Shown here: piece after piece, positions 1 through 8,959 of the stretch
Layout: every line of letters begins with the position of its first letter
Numbering within the stretch: position 1 is the stretch's first letter
Source: Polynucleobacter nymphae
Lineage (GTDB): Bacteria; Pseudomonadota; Gammaproteobacteria; Burkholderiales; Burkholderiaceae
NCBI RefSeq assembly: GCF_018882155.1
Contig: NZ_JACVPA010000001.1
Location: 806,001 to 870,000, forward strand
Length of the DNA stretch: 64,000 nt
Direction of reading: 5' to 3'
The notes under the pieces: model-generated
Seen by the model: the letters and a program-made list of their open reading frames with translations, nothing else
Databases searched by the model: none
What the model was told of the DNA's origin: nothing
Translations under genes and position numbers: made by a program

Positions 1-416
1 ATGTTAATAATGCGGCCACCACGTGCCTTCATCATGGGGCGCAAAACGGCTTGAGATAAACGAAACACTGAACTCAAGTTGGTATCAATCACATCGGCCC
101 ACTCATTTGATTTCATGCGCATTGCTAAGTTATCGCGTGTGATGCCAGCGTTATTCACCAGAATATTGATACCGCCATGGTCTTTCACAATCTGCTCAAT
201 CATTTCTTCGCAAGCATTTGGTGCCGTGACATTCAAAACAAAACCACAACCACCCGAAGGCATTAAGCGTGCATCAATTGCTTTAGCACCATCGGCAGAA
301 GTTGCAGTACCAATCACCTTGGCGCCGCACTTGGCTAATTCATCAGCAATCGCTTGACCAATGCCACGTGATGCGCCAGTTACCAGAGCAATTTGTCCAC
401 TGAGGTCAAGATTCAT
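1..416 (-). CDS. fabG: 3-oxoacyl-ACP reductase FabG (3' part outside window)
   Basis: NADPH-dependent reduction of 3-oxoacyl-ACP in type II fatty acid synthesis, cytoplasmic. The reading frame starts at an ATG at 414-416 on the minus strand and is open to the window edge, giving about 138 N-terminal residues of a roughly 245-residue protein. The glycine-rich cofactor motif TGASRGIG (residues about 13-20) and the NNAG motif (about residue 90) are visible; the catalytic YxxxK lies beyond the edge. It is the last visible gene of the fabH-fabD-fabG run, 27 bp after fabD; acpP would be expected next but is outside the window. Identification as FabG rather than another SDR rests on this context plus the motifs. 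Confidence 0.93.
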   Translation of the reverse strand, partial: MNLDLSGQIALVTGASRGIGQAIADELAKCGAKVIGTATSADGAKAIDARLMPSGGCGFVLNVTAPNACEEMIEQIVKDHGGINILVNNAGITRDNLAMRMKSNEWADVIDTNLSSVFRLSQAVLRPMMKARGGRIIN

Positions 417-443
417 ATTTGTCTTTCGCTATATCAATAATGC

Positions 444-1379
444 TTATTTTAAGGTAGCCAGTACTTCATTTAAGCTAGCTTCATCAAATACTGGCACGCC
501 AGTCACTTGATCGTTGATTCGCTTAGTTAATCCTGCTAACACTTTGCCAGGACCGCACTCGACCACCTGAGTAATCCCTTGAGCGGCCATCGCCTGAATT
601 GTTTCTTGCCAACGTACCGGCTTAGCAGCTTGGCGCACTAAGGCGTCCTTGATGGCGCTTGGATCATTCAAGATTTGAACATCGACGTTATTGATCACAG
701 AAATTGCTGGCGCTTTGAATTCAATATTGGCTAGGTAGCCCTTGAGCTTTTCAGAAGCAGGTTGCAATAAAGACGAATGAAATGGTGCAGATACCGGTAG
801 CGGTAAGGCGCGTTTAGCGCCGGCAGCTTTTAGTAACTCACAAGCTTTGGTGACAGCGTCACTTGCACCTGCAATCACTACTTGACCAGGCGCATTAAAG
901 TTCACTGCCTCAACGACGCCTCCAGAGGCAGCACTTGCTTCTGCGCAAACCTGAATGACTGTTGCATCATCTAAACCTAAAATCGCAGCCATGCCACCCG
1001 TGCCGACTGGTACAGCACTTTGCATTGCCTGTGCACGAAAACGTACTAAAGGAACCGCATCTTTAAAGGAGACAACACCAGCCGCAACTAAAGCCGAGTA
1101 CTCACCGAGGCTATGGCCAGCCAGCACCTTTGGTGCAGGACCACCAGCAGCCAACCAGGCGCGATAAAAAGCCACGCCAGCAGTCAACATCACTGGTTGA
1201 GTATTGGTAGTTAAGGATAGTGCTTCGGCAGGGCCTTCGGCAATTAACTTAGCAACATCTTCACCCAAAGCTTCTGAAGCTTCTTGCAATGTTTCGCGCA
1301 CTTCAGGGCGCTCAGAAATAGAATTGAGCATGCCTACAGATTGGGAGCCTTGTCCGGGGAATACGAATGCAAATGTCAT
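444..1379 (-). CDS. fabD: malonyl-CoA:ACP transacylase FabD
   Basis: Transfers malonyl from CoA to acyl carrier protein, the commitment step that supplies elongation units for fatty acid synthesis. The protein of 311 residues has the family's usual length, starts with the GQGSQ motif (residues 9-13), and has the nucleophile serine in GHSLG (Ser90). The catalytic histidine is in APFHSS near residue 200 and the conserved GPGKVL motif lies near the C-terminus. The ATG start is supported by family length. It lies 41 bp downstream of fabH on the same strand and is probably co-transcribed with it. Confidence 0.97.
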   Translation of the reverse strand: MTFAFVFPGQGSQSVGMLNSISERPEVRETLQEASEALGEDVAKLIAEGPAEALSLTTNTQPVMLTAGVAFYRAWLAAGGPAPKVLAGHSLGEYSALVAAGVVSFKDAVPLVRFRAQAMQSAVPVGTGGMAAILGLDDATVIQVCAEASAASGGVVEAVNFNAPGQVVIAGASDAVTKACELLKAAGAKRALPLPVSAPFHSSLLQPASEKLKGYLANIEFKAPAISVINNVDVQILNDPSAIKDALVRQAAKPVRWQETIQAMAAQGITQVVECGPGKVLAGLTKRINDQVTGVPVFDEASLNEVLATLK

Positions 1380-1420
1380 GAGATTAATTTACTAAAATTA
1401 GAAATAGAATGAATACTGTA

Positions 1421-2407
1421 TTAATACTTTAAGGCTACCGCACCCCAAGCAAAGCCACCGCCCACACCCTCTAATAAAAGATGTTGTCCACGTTGAATTT
1501 GACCAGAGCGCACACCAGCATCTAGCGCCAAGGGAATGGATGCTGCGGAGGTATTGCCATGTTCATGTACTGTCACAATCACTTTATCCATGGACATCCC
1601 CATCTTCTTAGCGGTGCCTTCCATAATACGAATATTGGCTTGATGCGGCACCAACCAATCAATTTGTTCTGGCTTGAGATTGGCTTTTTCTAGAACCTCA
1701 TGAGCCACTTGCTCTAATACTTTGACTGCCAATTTAAATACCGCTTGGCCATCCATCGTCATAAATGGGGAGCCATGAACTTCGCCATTACCAGCACGAC
1801 CAGGTACACATAATATGTTGCGCTGACTACCATCAGCATGCAAAGCAGTAGCTAGAATGCCGGGTTCATTCGAGGCTTCAAGCACGACAGCACCAGCCCC
1901 ATCACCAAACAACACACAAGTACCACGATCTTGGAAATCTAAAATGCGTGAGAAAGTCTCGGCACCAATGACCAAGACTCTTTTATAGGAGCCACAACGA
2001 ATAAACGCATCTGCAGTAGCAAGGGCATAGGTAAACCCTGCACACACTGCTTGCACATCAAATGCGGCACAGGCAGTATGAGCACCTAATTTGTCTTGGA
2101 CTACACAAGCAGTGCTTGGAAAGCCGCCCAAATGATCTGGTGTAGAAGTTGACAAGATGATCAGATCTAAAGCTTCTGAAGTAATGCCTGCACTCATTAA
2201 TGCGGCTTGTGCTGCTTTGACAGCAAGATCACTCGTCAGCTCATGTTCAGCAGCAAAGTGACGTGCAGAAATACCGCTACGAGTAGTAATCCACTCATCG
2301 CTTGTCTCTAAGCCGGATTTAGCCAAACGCTCCACCAAGTCTTGGTTAGTTAAGCGCTGCTCTGGAAGATAACTTCCGGTTCCGGCTACTCTTGCAAAGG
2401 CACTCAT
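1421..2407 (-). CDS. fabH: 3-oxoacyl-ACP synthase III (FabH)
   Basis: Condenses acetyl-CoA with malonyl-ACP to start fatty acid chains. The Cys-His-Asn triad is visible: Cys122 in the AVCAGF context, His in PHQANIRI and Asn in HGNTSAAS. Length of 328 residues is normal. The ATG overlaps the plsX stop codon by 4 bp (ATGA), which implies translational coupling with the phospholipid gene upstream. This is the usual bacterial order plsX-fabH-fabD-fabG. Confidence 0.97.
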   Translation of the reverse strand: MSAFARVAGTGSYLPEQRLTNQDLVERLAKSGLETSDEWITTRSGISARHFAAEHELTSDLAVKAAQAALMSAGITSEALDLIILSTSTPDHLGGFPSTACVVQDKLGAHTACAAFDVQAVCAGFTYALATADAFIRCGSYKRVLVIGAETFSRILDFQDRGTCVLFGDGAGAVVLEASNEPGILATALHADGSQRNILCVPGRAGNGEVHGSPFMTMDGQAVFKLAVKVLEQVAHEVLEKANLKPEQIDWLVPHQANIRIMEGTAKKMGMSMDKVIVTVHEHGNTSAASIPLALDAGVRSGQIQRGQHLLLEGVGGGFAWGAVALKY

Positions 2408-3417
2408 TCTTTCGTCTCCGCCGCAAAGGCTGCAGCAATGCGCTCAACCATGCGATTTTTGGAAGCTTCATAGGCACGATCTAAGGCAAAACCAAATCCA
2501 AAGCGGTCAGCTGAGCCGTGGCTCTTAATGACGCAACCGCGTAAACCTAACAATACAGCACCGTTGTAACGACGATGATCTACGCGCTTACGCACACGCA
2601 ACAATGGCACCATAGCGCAGATAGCCATCAATTTAGTCAGCCATGAGCGATTAAATTCTGACCGAATCAAGCCACTCATCATTTTTGCCAAACCTTCACT
2701 GGCTTTTAGAACCACATTACCCACAAATCCATCGCACACCACAATATCGGTAGTGCCTTTAAAAATATCATTGCCTTCTACGTTGCCATAAAAGTTTAAA
2801 TTAGTTTGGCGCAGCAACTCACCGGTTTGCTTGACCACTTCATTACCCTTAATCACTTCTTCGCCAATATTGAGAAGACCAATTGAGGGATTTTGCTTAC
2901 CATCCACCACCTGCACCATCACGCTAGCCATTTGGGCAAACTGCACTAGATGCATTGGCTCACAATCCGCATTGGCACCTAGATCAAGCATCGTTGTGCC
3001 AAGCCCCAACTCATTCGGAATAGCAGTTGCAATTGCGGGACGGTCAACGCCATCAAGGGTTTTAAGAATGTAGCGGGAAATAGCCATGAGCGCGCCCGTA
3101 TTGCCAGAAGAGATCACTGCATCCGCTGCGCCCTCTTTGACTTGTTCAATCGCCACGCGCATGGACGAATCTTTTTTGCGACGCAAAGCAACTTCGATAG
3201 GGTCATCCATCAACACCACTTCGCTTGCAGAAATAATTTGAATGCGATCCATGTGAGAAGTAGAGGATTTAGTCAAGGCTTCTTTGATTAAATCAGGATC
3301 GCCCACGAGGGTAATCTTCACATCAGCATGTTTTTCTAGAAAATCGCAGGCGGCAGGAACCGTCACGATGACTCCATGATCTCCGCCCATGGCATCAATA
3401 GCTAGAGTAACGCTCAT
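2404..3417 (-). CDS. plsX: phosphate acyltransferase PlsX
   Basis: Makes acyl-phosphate from acyl-ACP, the acyl donor for PlsY in phosphatidic acid synthesis; a peripheral membrane enzyme. The N-terminus IDAMGGDHG, the SSGNTGALM block and the [10 protein letters not shown] block are family signatures. Length of 337 residues is normal. It is coupled to fabH through an ATGA overlap. A terminator-like hairpin separates it from rpmF upstream, so part of its expression may depend on read-through from rpmF. Confidence 0.96.
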   Translation of the reverse strand: MSVTLAIDAMGGDHGVIVTVPAACDFLEKHADVKITLVGDPDLIKEALTKSSTSHMDRIQIISASEVVLMDDPIEVALRRKKDSSMRVAIEQVKEGAADAVISSGNTGALMAISRYILKTLDGVDRPAIATAIPNELGLGTTMLDLGANADCEPMHLVQFAQMASVMVQVVDGKQNPSIGLLNIGEEVIKGNEVVKQTGELLRQTNLNFYGNVEGNDIFKGTTDIVVCDGFVGNVVLKASEGLAKMMSGLIRSEFNRSWLTKLMAICAMVPLLRVRKRVDHRRYNGAVLLGLRGCVIKSHGSADRFGFGFALDRAYEASKNRMVERIAAAFAAETKE

Positions 3418-3450
3418 AAACTCATTGATTGCTGCAAGTGATTTATCTAA

Positions 3451-3480
3451 GAAAAAAGCGGCTTTTTTGGGAGCCGCTTC
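3451..3480 (-). terminator. rho-independent terminator/attenuator between rpmF and plsX
   Basis: On the minus strand an 8-bp stem AAGCGGCT/AGCCGCTT (3472-3479 with 3456-3463) with a short loop is followed by a T-rich run. It lies 20 bp after the rpmF stop and about 33 bp before the plsX start, so it could reduce transcription from the abundant ribosomal-protein message into the lipid genes. Confidence 0.75.
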
Positions 3481-3500
3481 GATCTATTTAGACTAAAAAA

Positions 3501-3680
3501 TTAGTCGTTTTTAGTTTTAACAACTTTACGACCACGATAGTAGCCGTTTGGTGAAATGTGGTGACGCAAATGAGCTTCACCAGTTGTGGCTTCAACAGCC
3601 GTAGCAGGTGCGGTCAAAAAGTCGTGCGCACGGTGCATGCCACGTTTGGAAGGTGATTTTTTATTTTGTTGGACGGCCAT
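3501..3680 (-). CDS. rpmF: 50S ribosomal protein L32
   Basis: A 59-residue basic protein beginning [20 protein letters not shown], the typical L32 start, and ending in GYYRGRKV followed by a lysine-rich tail. It is a structural component of the large ribosomal subunit. The cysteines of zinc-binding L32 forms are absent, as in many proteobacterial versions. A good ribosome binding site (AGGAG, 6 bp before ATG) supports the start. It sits between yceD and plsX as in most proteobacteria and is followed by a hairpin terminator. Confidence 0.96.
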   Translation of the reverse strand: MAVQQNKKSPSKRGMHRAHDFLTAPATAVEATTGEAHLRHHISPNGYYRGRKVVKTKND

Positions 3681-3782
3681 ATTGAACTCCTAAGCAAGGC
3701 GACATTCTAGCATGAAAAAGCGCCTAAATGCTTGATTTATCGATTAAGAATACTTAAAACAACAGAGAAAATGATGCCCTAT

Positions 3783-4361
3783 TTATGAGTTTTTCTTCAT
3801 ATTTTTCAATATTTTAAAGGGATTTTCACGCTCATCGGCCCCCTCATCTTCATCTTCAAGCCCAAACACCGTAGCATGAGGCTCACAAAAGCCCTCTGGA
3901 TGCTTTGGAATCAAGGGCAAAGATAGTAAAACCTCATCCTCGATAGTCTCTAAGAGGTTAAAGTGCTGGCTGGCGAGCAAAGGCTCCTGCTCTTCATCGT
4001 CCAGAGGGTAGTTATCTGCCTCAGCCTCGCTAGCTACCAAGATAAAACGCCGTTTTTCGTCTAAATCGATGGCGCAATCTTGCAGACAACGCTGGCAAAC
4101 CAAATGCAGGCGTCCATTTAAAGCTAGGTCCAAAATTTGGAGGGGCTCGCTACCAGGCGAATCTTCAAAATGGGTCTCTATTTGCCAGGTAAAGCCATCT
4201 CCTGAATTAATGCTCGCAACCTCCTTGGCAAGCCTTGGCATATCGGTAATCGGCAAAAATCCAGCCCCCCGATAGGTCTGTGGAACACAAAAATCAACCT
4301 TTTTTAAAGCAATTGCTTCGGCCGATAGCTGGACTTGAGGTAAAACTTGATTACGATTCAT
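3783..4361 (-). CDS. YceD family protein (DUF177), 23S rRNA accumulation
   Basis: Member of the YceD/DUF177 family, linked in E. coli and plants to 23S rRNA accumulation. The 192-residue protein has the family signature around residues 85-100 (HLVCQRCLQDC) and an acidic stretch near the C-terminus (GLEDEDEGADERE). Position directly upstream of rpmF is the classic yceD-rpmF arrangement. Its ATG is only 42 bp from the start of the divergent maf gene, so the two promoters must be packed closely or overlap coding sequence. Confidence 0.88.
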   Translation of the reverse strand: MNRNQVLPQVQLSAEAIALKKVDFCVPQTYRGAGFLPITDMPRLAKEVASINSGDGFTWQIETHFEDSPGSEPLQILDLALNGRLHLVCQRCLQDCAIDLDEKRRFILVASEAEADNYPLDDEEQEPLLASQHFNLLETIEDEVLLSLPLIPKHPEGFCEPHATVFGLEDEDEGADERENPFKILKNMKKNS

Positions 4362-4403
4362 GGCATCAGTCTAAATCAAGGCATCCTCGAAAAGTCAGCA
4401 GCA

Positions 4404-5012
4404 ATGAGTAACTCAATGAATTCATCCAAAAATCCACCCCTCATCTTGGCGTCTACCTCGGTATATCGCCGTGAGCTTTTAGAACGCTTACGAATTCCTT
4501 TTGAAGTAGTCTCTCCCAAAGTAGATGAAACACCACTGAATGGTGAGAGCACTCTCGAATTAGCATTACGTCTTGCAAAAGCAAAAGCTATAGCGGTGTC
4601 TAAAGATCATCCTAATGCATGGGTCATCGGCTCTGATCAAGTGGCGGATTTATGTGGCGCTGCAATTGGCAAACCAGGTAATTTCGAAAGAGCTCTGGCG
4701 CAACTACAACTCATGCGCGGCCAAAAAGTGACTTTTCATACGGCACTTTGCTTGATGAAGGGTGACACACAAACTACATTAAACGTTCCCACTGAAGTGA
4801 CTTTTAGAAAACTCTCTGACGAGTCACTAGAAAGTTATTTATTAGCAGAGGAACCTTATGACTGTGCTGGTAGTGCTAAATCAGAAGGTCTTGGCATCAG
4901 CCTACTCGAGTCGATCAAGAGTGATGATCCTACTGCCCTTATTGGCTTACCGCTCATTGCTTTAACGGGTTTATTACGTGATGCTGGTTTTTTCATTCCA
5001 GCGAAGAATTAA
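4404..5012 (+). CDS. maf: Maf-type nucleoside triphosphate pyrophosphatase
   Basis: Hydrolyses non-canonical or methylated nucleoside triphosphates to monophosphates; house-cleaning role in the cytoplasm. Signatures are LILASTSVYRRELLERL near the N-terminus, the PKVDET segment, VIGSDQVA and the Tyr-Asp-Cys-Ala-Gly block near residue 150. An upstream in-frame start at 4347 would run into yceD and add 19 residues unlike the family, so I chose the ATG at 4404. Family length is about 200 residues, matching 202 here. Confidence 0.92.
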   Translation: MSNSMNSSKNPPLILASTSVYRRELLERLRIPFEVVSPKVDETPLNGESTLELALRLAKAKAIAVSKDHPNAWVIGSDQVADLCGAAIGKPGNFERALAQLQLMRGQKVTFHTALCLMKGDTQTTLNVPTEVTFRKLSDESLESYLLAEEPYDCAGSAKSEGLGISLLESIKSDDPTALIGLPLIALTGLLRDAGFFIPAKN

Positions 5013-5033
5013 AAGACCAATAGAAAATTAATC

Positions 5034-5804
5034 ATGGCGAAACTTGGCACACTCTATTTAGTTCCTAACACCTTGGGCAATGATGCGCGCATCGAACAGT
5101 TGCCATGGGTGTTACCGACTGAAACGATCGCGCAAGCTGCAAAACTAAAGCACTGGATTGTGGAAGATGCTAAGACAGCGCGTGCTCTATTAAAAGCGGT
5201 TGACAGTATTTCTCCACTAGCTTGCACCATTCAAGAGATGCAAATGAGTGAATGGCGTGGTGCAGCTCGCAATGCAAAGTATGGTGATGCTGTGAAGCCT
5301 GCCGATTTACTCAAACCACTGTTGGCTGGCAATGATATGGGACTGATGTCTGAAGCAGGTGTTCCTGGAGTTGCTGATCCTGGCGCAGAACTAGTCCTTG
5401 CGGCACATCAACTTGGAGCACAAGTGAAGCCTTTGGTTGGTCCAAGCTCGATCTTGTTGGGCTTGATGGCCAGCGGTCTGAATGGCCAGCGCTTCGCTTT
5501 TCAGGGTTATTTACCGCAAGACACGCATGAGCGCAGCGCCAAACTCAAGCAGCTTGAATTGGAATCTCGAAAACTCCAACAAACCCAGATTTGGATTGAG
5601 ACGCCTTATCGCAATACGGCGATGCTGATAGCTTGTTTGAATTCTTTAGCACCACAAACCTTGCTTTGCTTAGGAGTAGATCTCAGCCTCACATCCGAAA
5701 TGATCACAACACTCTCGGTTGCAGATTGGCAGAAACGCTATCCAAATGAAACTGCATGTGCCCCATTACAAAATAGGCCAACCGTATTTCTACTGTTGGC
5801 CTAA
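5034..5804 (+). CDS. SAM-dependent methyltransferase, tetrapyrrole methylase/RsmI-like family
   Basis: The protein of 256 residues has the tetrapyrrole-methylase fold seen in RsmI (16S rRNA 2'-O-methyltransferase): LYLVPNTLGN at the N-terminus, GLMSEAGVPGVADPG near residue 110 and VGPSSILLGLMASG near residue 140. It differs from true RsmI at the start, where the usual PIGN is PNTLGN, so it is more likely the RsmI-related paralogue often found next to maf in Burkholderiales. The substrate is not known to me. It follows maf by 21 bp and ends 4 bp before the convergent sppA stop, with no visible terminator. Confidence 0.82.
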   Translation: MAKLGTLYLVPNTLGNDARIEQLPWVLPTETIAQAAKLKHWIVEDAKTARALLKAVDSISPLACTIQEMQMSEWRGAARNAKYGDAVKPADLLKPLLAGNDMGLMSEAGVPGVADPGAELVLAAHQLGAQVKPLVGPSSILLGLMASGLNGQRFAFQGYLPQDTHERSAKLKQLELESRKLQQTQIWIETPYRNTAMLIACLNSLAPQTLLCLGVDLSLTSEMITTLSVADWQKRYPNETACAPLQNRPTVFLLLA

Positions 5805-5808
5805 TTGT

Positions 5809-6756
5809 TTACTTGAGATCTGGAGTCCTGACTAAAGCCTTACCAGCAGCTGCACCAGCCTCAGCACCAAAGCGCTTAGCTACACGCTCCGCAAAATTTT
5901 CTTTCATGGTGTAGTCCAGAATATCTGGGGCTTTAAAGATATCGCGCGCCACGGTATCTACCGTGCCGTAGCCATCTACTAGACCAATCTTGACTGCCTG
6001 TTCACCATTCCAAATGCGGCCAGAAAATAATCCGGGCACATCTTTTAAGCGCGCTCCACGACCCTCTTTGACGACTGCAATAAATTGCTGATGAATTTCA
6101 TCGATCATAGTCTTGACCATTTCAACTTGCTTAGGATCTTCTTTACTAAAGGGATCCAGCATGCCTTTATTAGAGCCCGCGGTAATCATGCGACGTGTCA
6201 CTCCAACTTTGTCCATTAAACCTGTAAAACCAAAGCCTTCCATGATCACCCCGATTGAACCAACGAGGCTGGCTTTATCTACCAAGATCTGATCACCAGC
6301 GACTGCTACGTAGTACCCACCAGAGGCGCAAATATCTTCAACCACAACATAAAACGGTTTGTTTGGATAAAGCTTACGCAAACGATGAATTTCATCATTG
6401 ATCATTCCTGCTTGTACTGGAGAACCGCCCGGACTATTAATGCGCAAGACAACGCCAGCGCTGTTCTCATTCTCAAAAGCAGAAACCAGTGAAGAGTTGA
6501 TATCTAAGGCATTAGCCATGGAGCTCGATGAAATCTCACCTTCTAGCGTCACCATTGCAGTGTGCTTCTCTGCGCCCATGCCGCGCCCAGGAAGATGAAA
6601 ATCAAATACTGAAAGAATCACTCCAACAATTACCACTAAAGTGAGTACACGCAGCACAGCTCTCCAGCGACGTGCCTTACGAGTCTCTTTCAAATTCTCT
6701 AGCAGTAAATGCTCTAGAGCTTGACGTTCCCAATTTGGATTTGGATTATTTTCCAT
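5809..6756 (-). CDS. sppA: S49 family signal peptide peptidase SppA
   Basis: Membrane-anchored serine protease that degrades cleaved signal peptides. It has one N-terminal membrane segment (about residues 36-56), then the S49 core with the nucleophile serine in CASGGYYVA and the probable general-base lysine in GSNKGMLDPF. This is the short (one-domain) form. A longer reading frame starting at 6834 would overlap gph by 50 bp; the ATG at 6756 has an AAGGA site 8 bp upstream and gives the normal 315 residues. It lies 28 bp after gph on the same strand. Confidence 0.92.
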   Translation of the reverse strand: MENNPNPNWERQALEHLLLENLKETRKARRWRAVLRVLTLVVIVGVILSVFDFHLPGRGMGAEKHTAMVTLEGEISSSSMANALDINSSLVSAFENENSAGVVLRINSPGGSPVQAGMINDEIHRLRKLYPNKPFYVVVEDICASGGYYVAVAGDQILVDKASLVGSIGVIMEGFGFTGLMDKVGVTRRMITAGSNKGMLDPFSKEDPKQVEMVKTMIDEIHQQFIAVVKEGRGARLKDVPGLFSGRIWNGEQAVKIGLVDGYGTVDTVARDIFKAPDILDYTMKENFAERVAKRFGAEAGAAAGKALVRTPDLK

Positions 6757-6784
6757 CTTTGATTCCTTAGTATTACCGGTCCAG

Positions 6785-7459
6785 TTACAGATTCTGATCA
6801 AGCCATTGTGACAGTTCTGCCACATTATCGACATGCGCTAATGATTTTGAGGTCTTTAGAGTATCTGGCGGATGAGCGCCGTAGGTCACTGCAAGCGCAT
6901 CCACGCCAGCATTAGCCGCCATGTCTAAATCGTGGGTGGTATCCCCAATCATCAGTATTCGGCGAGTGGACACTTGGGTTACATCCGATAACTCTAGCAA
7001 CATCCCGGGATGGGGTTTTGAGAAAGACTCATCGGCTGTCCGCGTTTCATGAAAGAGATGACCAATTTGATGATGCTTTAAAGAACGATCTAAGCCCACT
7101 CTGGATTTACCAGTTGCCACGCCCAATAGATATTGATCAGCCCGAAGCTTTTCTAAGAGCTCACGAATGCCAACAAATAAATCGAGCTCATGGTCCTTAG
7201 CTAAATAGTGATAGCGGAAACGATCAGTCAATTTTGGAAAGTGCTCCGGTTCAATCCAAGGAACTGCTCTGCGTAATGAGTCGGCAATGCCTAAACCAAT
7301 CACCGAACTCGCCAATGCATCATCCGGTGCTTTGAAACCTAAATCACGACAGGCCTGCTGAATGCAATGCACGATGGTTGGCGTGGAATCCATAATGGTT
7401 CCATCCCAATCCCAGACAATCAGGTCATATCGGCGATCTTGCTTGTTCTCGTCAATCAT
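6785..7459 (-). CDS. HAD-superfamily phosphatase, Gph/phosphoglycolate phosphatase-like
   Basis: All four HAD motifs are present: DWDGTIMDS (nucleophile Asp and acid Asp), ATGKSR, KPHPGML and MIGDTTHDL. Length of 224 residues and a helical cap domain between motifs I and II match the phosphoglycolate phosphatase group. The true substrate may be phosphoglycolate or another small phosphate ester. It lies between rluC (33 bp) and sppA (28 bp), all on the minus strand and probably one operon. Confidence 0.85.
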   Translation of the reverse strand: MIDENKQDRRYDLIVWDWDGTIMDSTPTIVHCIQQACRDLGFKAPDDALASSVIGLGIADSLRRAVPWIEPEHFPKLTDRFRYHYLAKDHELDLFVGIRELLEKLRADQYLLGVATGKSRVGLDRSLKHHQIGHLFHETRTADESFSKPHPGMLLELSDVTQVSTRRILMIGDTTHDLDMAANAGVDALAVTYGAHPPDTLKTSKSLAHVDNVAELSQWLDQNL

Positions 7460-7492
7460 CTTGGCTTTACTTACTATCTTTACTTTTACTTA

Positions 7493-8497
7493 CTACTCAA
7501 AGTTTTTCATCATGGCTGCAAATTCAGCCGGTAAGGGAGATTCAATCCGCATCTTCTCACCAGTTCGTGGGTGTGTGAAGCCCGCAAGGTGGGCATGGAG
7601 ATAGAGACGTTTGGATTTAATTAGTTTATCTTGATCCTCAAAACCATATTTATCATCACCCAAGATGGCATGACCCAGTTTCTGAAGATGTACCCGGATC
7701 TGGTGGGTGCGCCCAGTTTTTAATTGAGCTTCAGCCAGAGTAATCGCGACTTCATCACGCTTCATCGTTTTCGTAACGCGCAGGGCAGTGTGACTTGGTA
7801 AGCCTTCCGGATCCACGCGCACTCTGCGCTCACCGTTGGCTAAAAGATATTTATGCAATGCGTACTTCAGTTGCATCACTTGGGCGCCTTGCGCAATTTC
7901 TCCATGGGCAAGCAAGTAATAACGCTTATCAGTTTGACCTTCCCGAATTTGACGATGGAGCTCGACTAAAGCACTGCGCTTTTTTGCCAGCAGCAATACG
8001 CCAGAAGTATCTCGGTCTAGACGGTGAACCAATTCTAAGAATTTCAATTCTGGGCGGGTAATGCGTAAAGTCTCAATCACTCCCAAGGCAATTCCGGAGC
8101 CGCCATGGACTGCTAAGCCGGGGGGCTTATCCACAATTAAGAGAGCGTCATCCTCAAAAAGGATTAGCATTTTGTCGGAATAGCTGTGGGCCCGAGATTT
8201 TGTTTGGGCACTATTGACTGCTGCCATTTGGGCAGGTTCAGCAATTCTGACCGGTGGAAGCCGCACGATATCGCCTTCGATAAGGCGAGTAGTTGGTTCG
8301 GCCCGCTTCTTATTCACCCGTACCTCGCCAGAACGAATAATTCGGTAAACGTGACTTTTGGGAACCCCTTTAGCCCAGCGCAGCAAGTAGTTGTCCAAGC
8401 GCTGACCAGCCTCCTCAGGACCAATGGTCTGAAGGTGAACTTTGGCCGGAGTATGGCCTGAGACTGCTTTTGGCTTTGATATGGGGTCAGATTTCAT
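7493..8497 (-). CDS. rluC: 23S rRNA pseudouridine synthase RluC-type
   Basis: Converts uridines of 23S rRNA to pseudouridine. An N-terminal S4 RNA-binding domain (residues about 25-85, including RLDNYLLRW) precedes the RluA-type catalytic domain with the active aspartate in HRLDRDTSGVLLLAKK and the downstream GRTHQIRVHL motif. Length of 334 residues is typical for RluC. It is divergent from rne with the rne leader between them, the same arrangement as in E. coli, which favours RluC over other RluA-family members. Confidence 0.93.
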   Translation of the reverse strand: MKSDPISKPKAVSGHTPAKVHLQTIGPEEAGQRLDNYLLRWAKGVPKSHVYRIIRSGEVRVNKKRAEPTTRLIEGDIVRLPPVRIAEPAQMAAVNSAQTKSRAHSYSDKMLILFEDDALLIVDKPPGLAVHGGSGIALGVIETLRITRPELKFLELVHRLDRDTSGVLLLAKKRSALVELHRQIREGQTDKRYYLLAHGEIAQGAQVMQLKYALHKYLLANGERRVRVDPEGLPSHTALRVTKTMKRDEVAITLAEAQLKTGRTHQIRVHLQKLGHAILGDDKYGFEDQDKLIKSKRLYLHAHLAGFTHPRTGEKMRIESPLPAEFAAMMKNFE

Positions 8498-8573
8498 GAT
8501 TTATCTCTCTTGCCAGCTCCATAGAGGACGACAAGGGACTCAACAATACCCCATTGTCATTCAACTTGTGCCG

Positions 8574-8579
8574 TATAAT
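8574..8579 (+). promoter_or_regulatory. probable -10 box of the rne promoter
   Basis: A perfect TATAAT lies in the rluC-rne gap. The -35 element is poor (CATTGT-like, 16 bp upstream). It would place the rne start of transcription near 8586. Confidence 0.5.
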
Positions 8580-8585
8580 CAATGC

Positions 8586-8959
8586 TCTAGCCAATTTATT
8601 GGCCCGATACGAACCTAATTCAGGTTTGCATCGTGGAGCTTGGAGTCGCCCTTTAAAAGACTCCCGGGGTCGCCCCTCCCCCGTTGTAATGAGGCGCAGG
8701 GTTGGTGTGCCGTATGCCGCGACCCGCGATTAGAAGACAGTTTTCAGGCGCGCGCCTGCATTGATGACCTAAAGGAGGTCTCTGCGGCGATCGTCAAGTG
8801 TGGCACCGATTTAACCAACAGTTAACTGGGTGAACTGAGTAAAAGATGCTCAGATTTGCATGATCCACACTATTCAACCGCCATAGGCCATGCCTTGGGT
8901 GGTATCTAACTGATCTCCTACGCAGCGCGCAACGACATCCTCCCCCATAGGAGAGTGTT
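8586..8959 (+). promoter_or_regulatory. long structured 5' leader of rne
   Basis: About 370 nt without a convincing gene lie between the predicted promoter and the rne start codon. The region is GC-richer than its surroundings and rich in inverted repeats: GGAGTC/GACTCC at 8642-8647 and 8659-8664, and a perfect 14-nt palindrome CAGGCGCGCGCCTG at 8745-8758. In E. coli the rne leader mediates autoregulation by RNase E cleavage; a similar role here is an inference from position, length and structure. Confidence 0.6.

Noticed and set aside
8640..8825. Open reading frame inside the rne leader
   Set aside because: Composition follows leader structure, it has no recognisable domain or ribosome binding site, and it lies in the expected untranslated leader.
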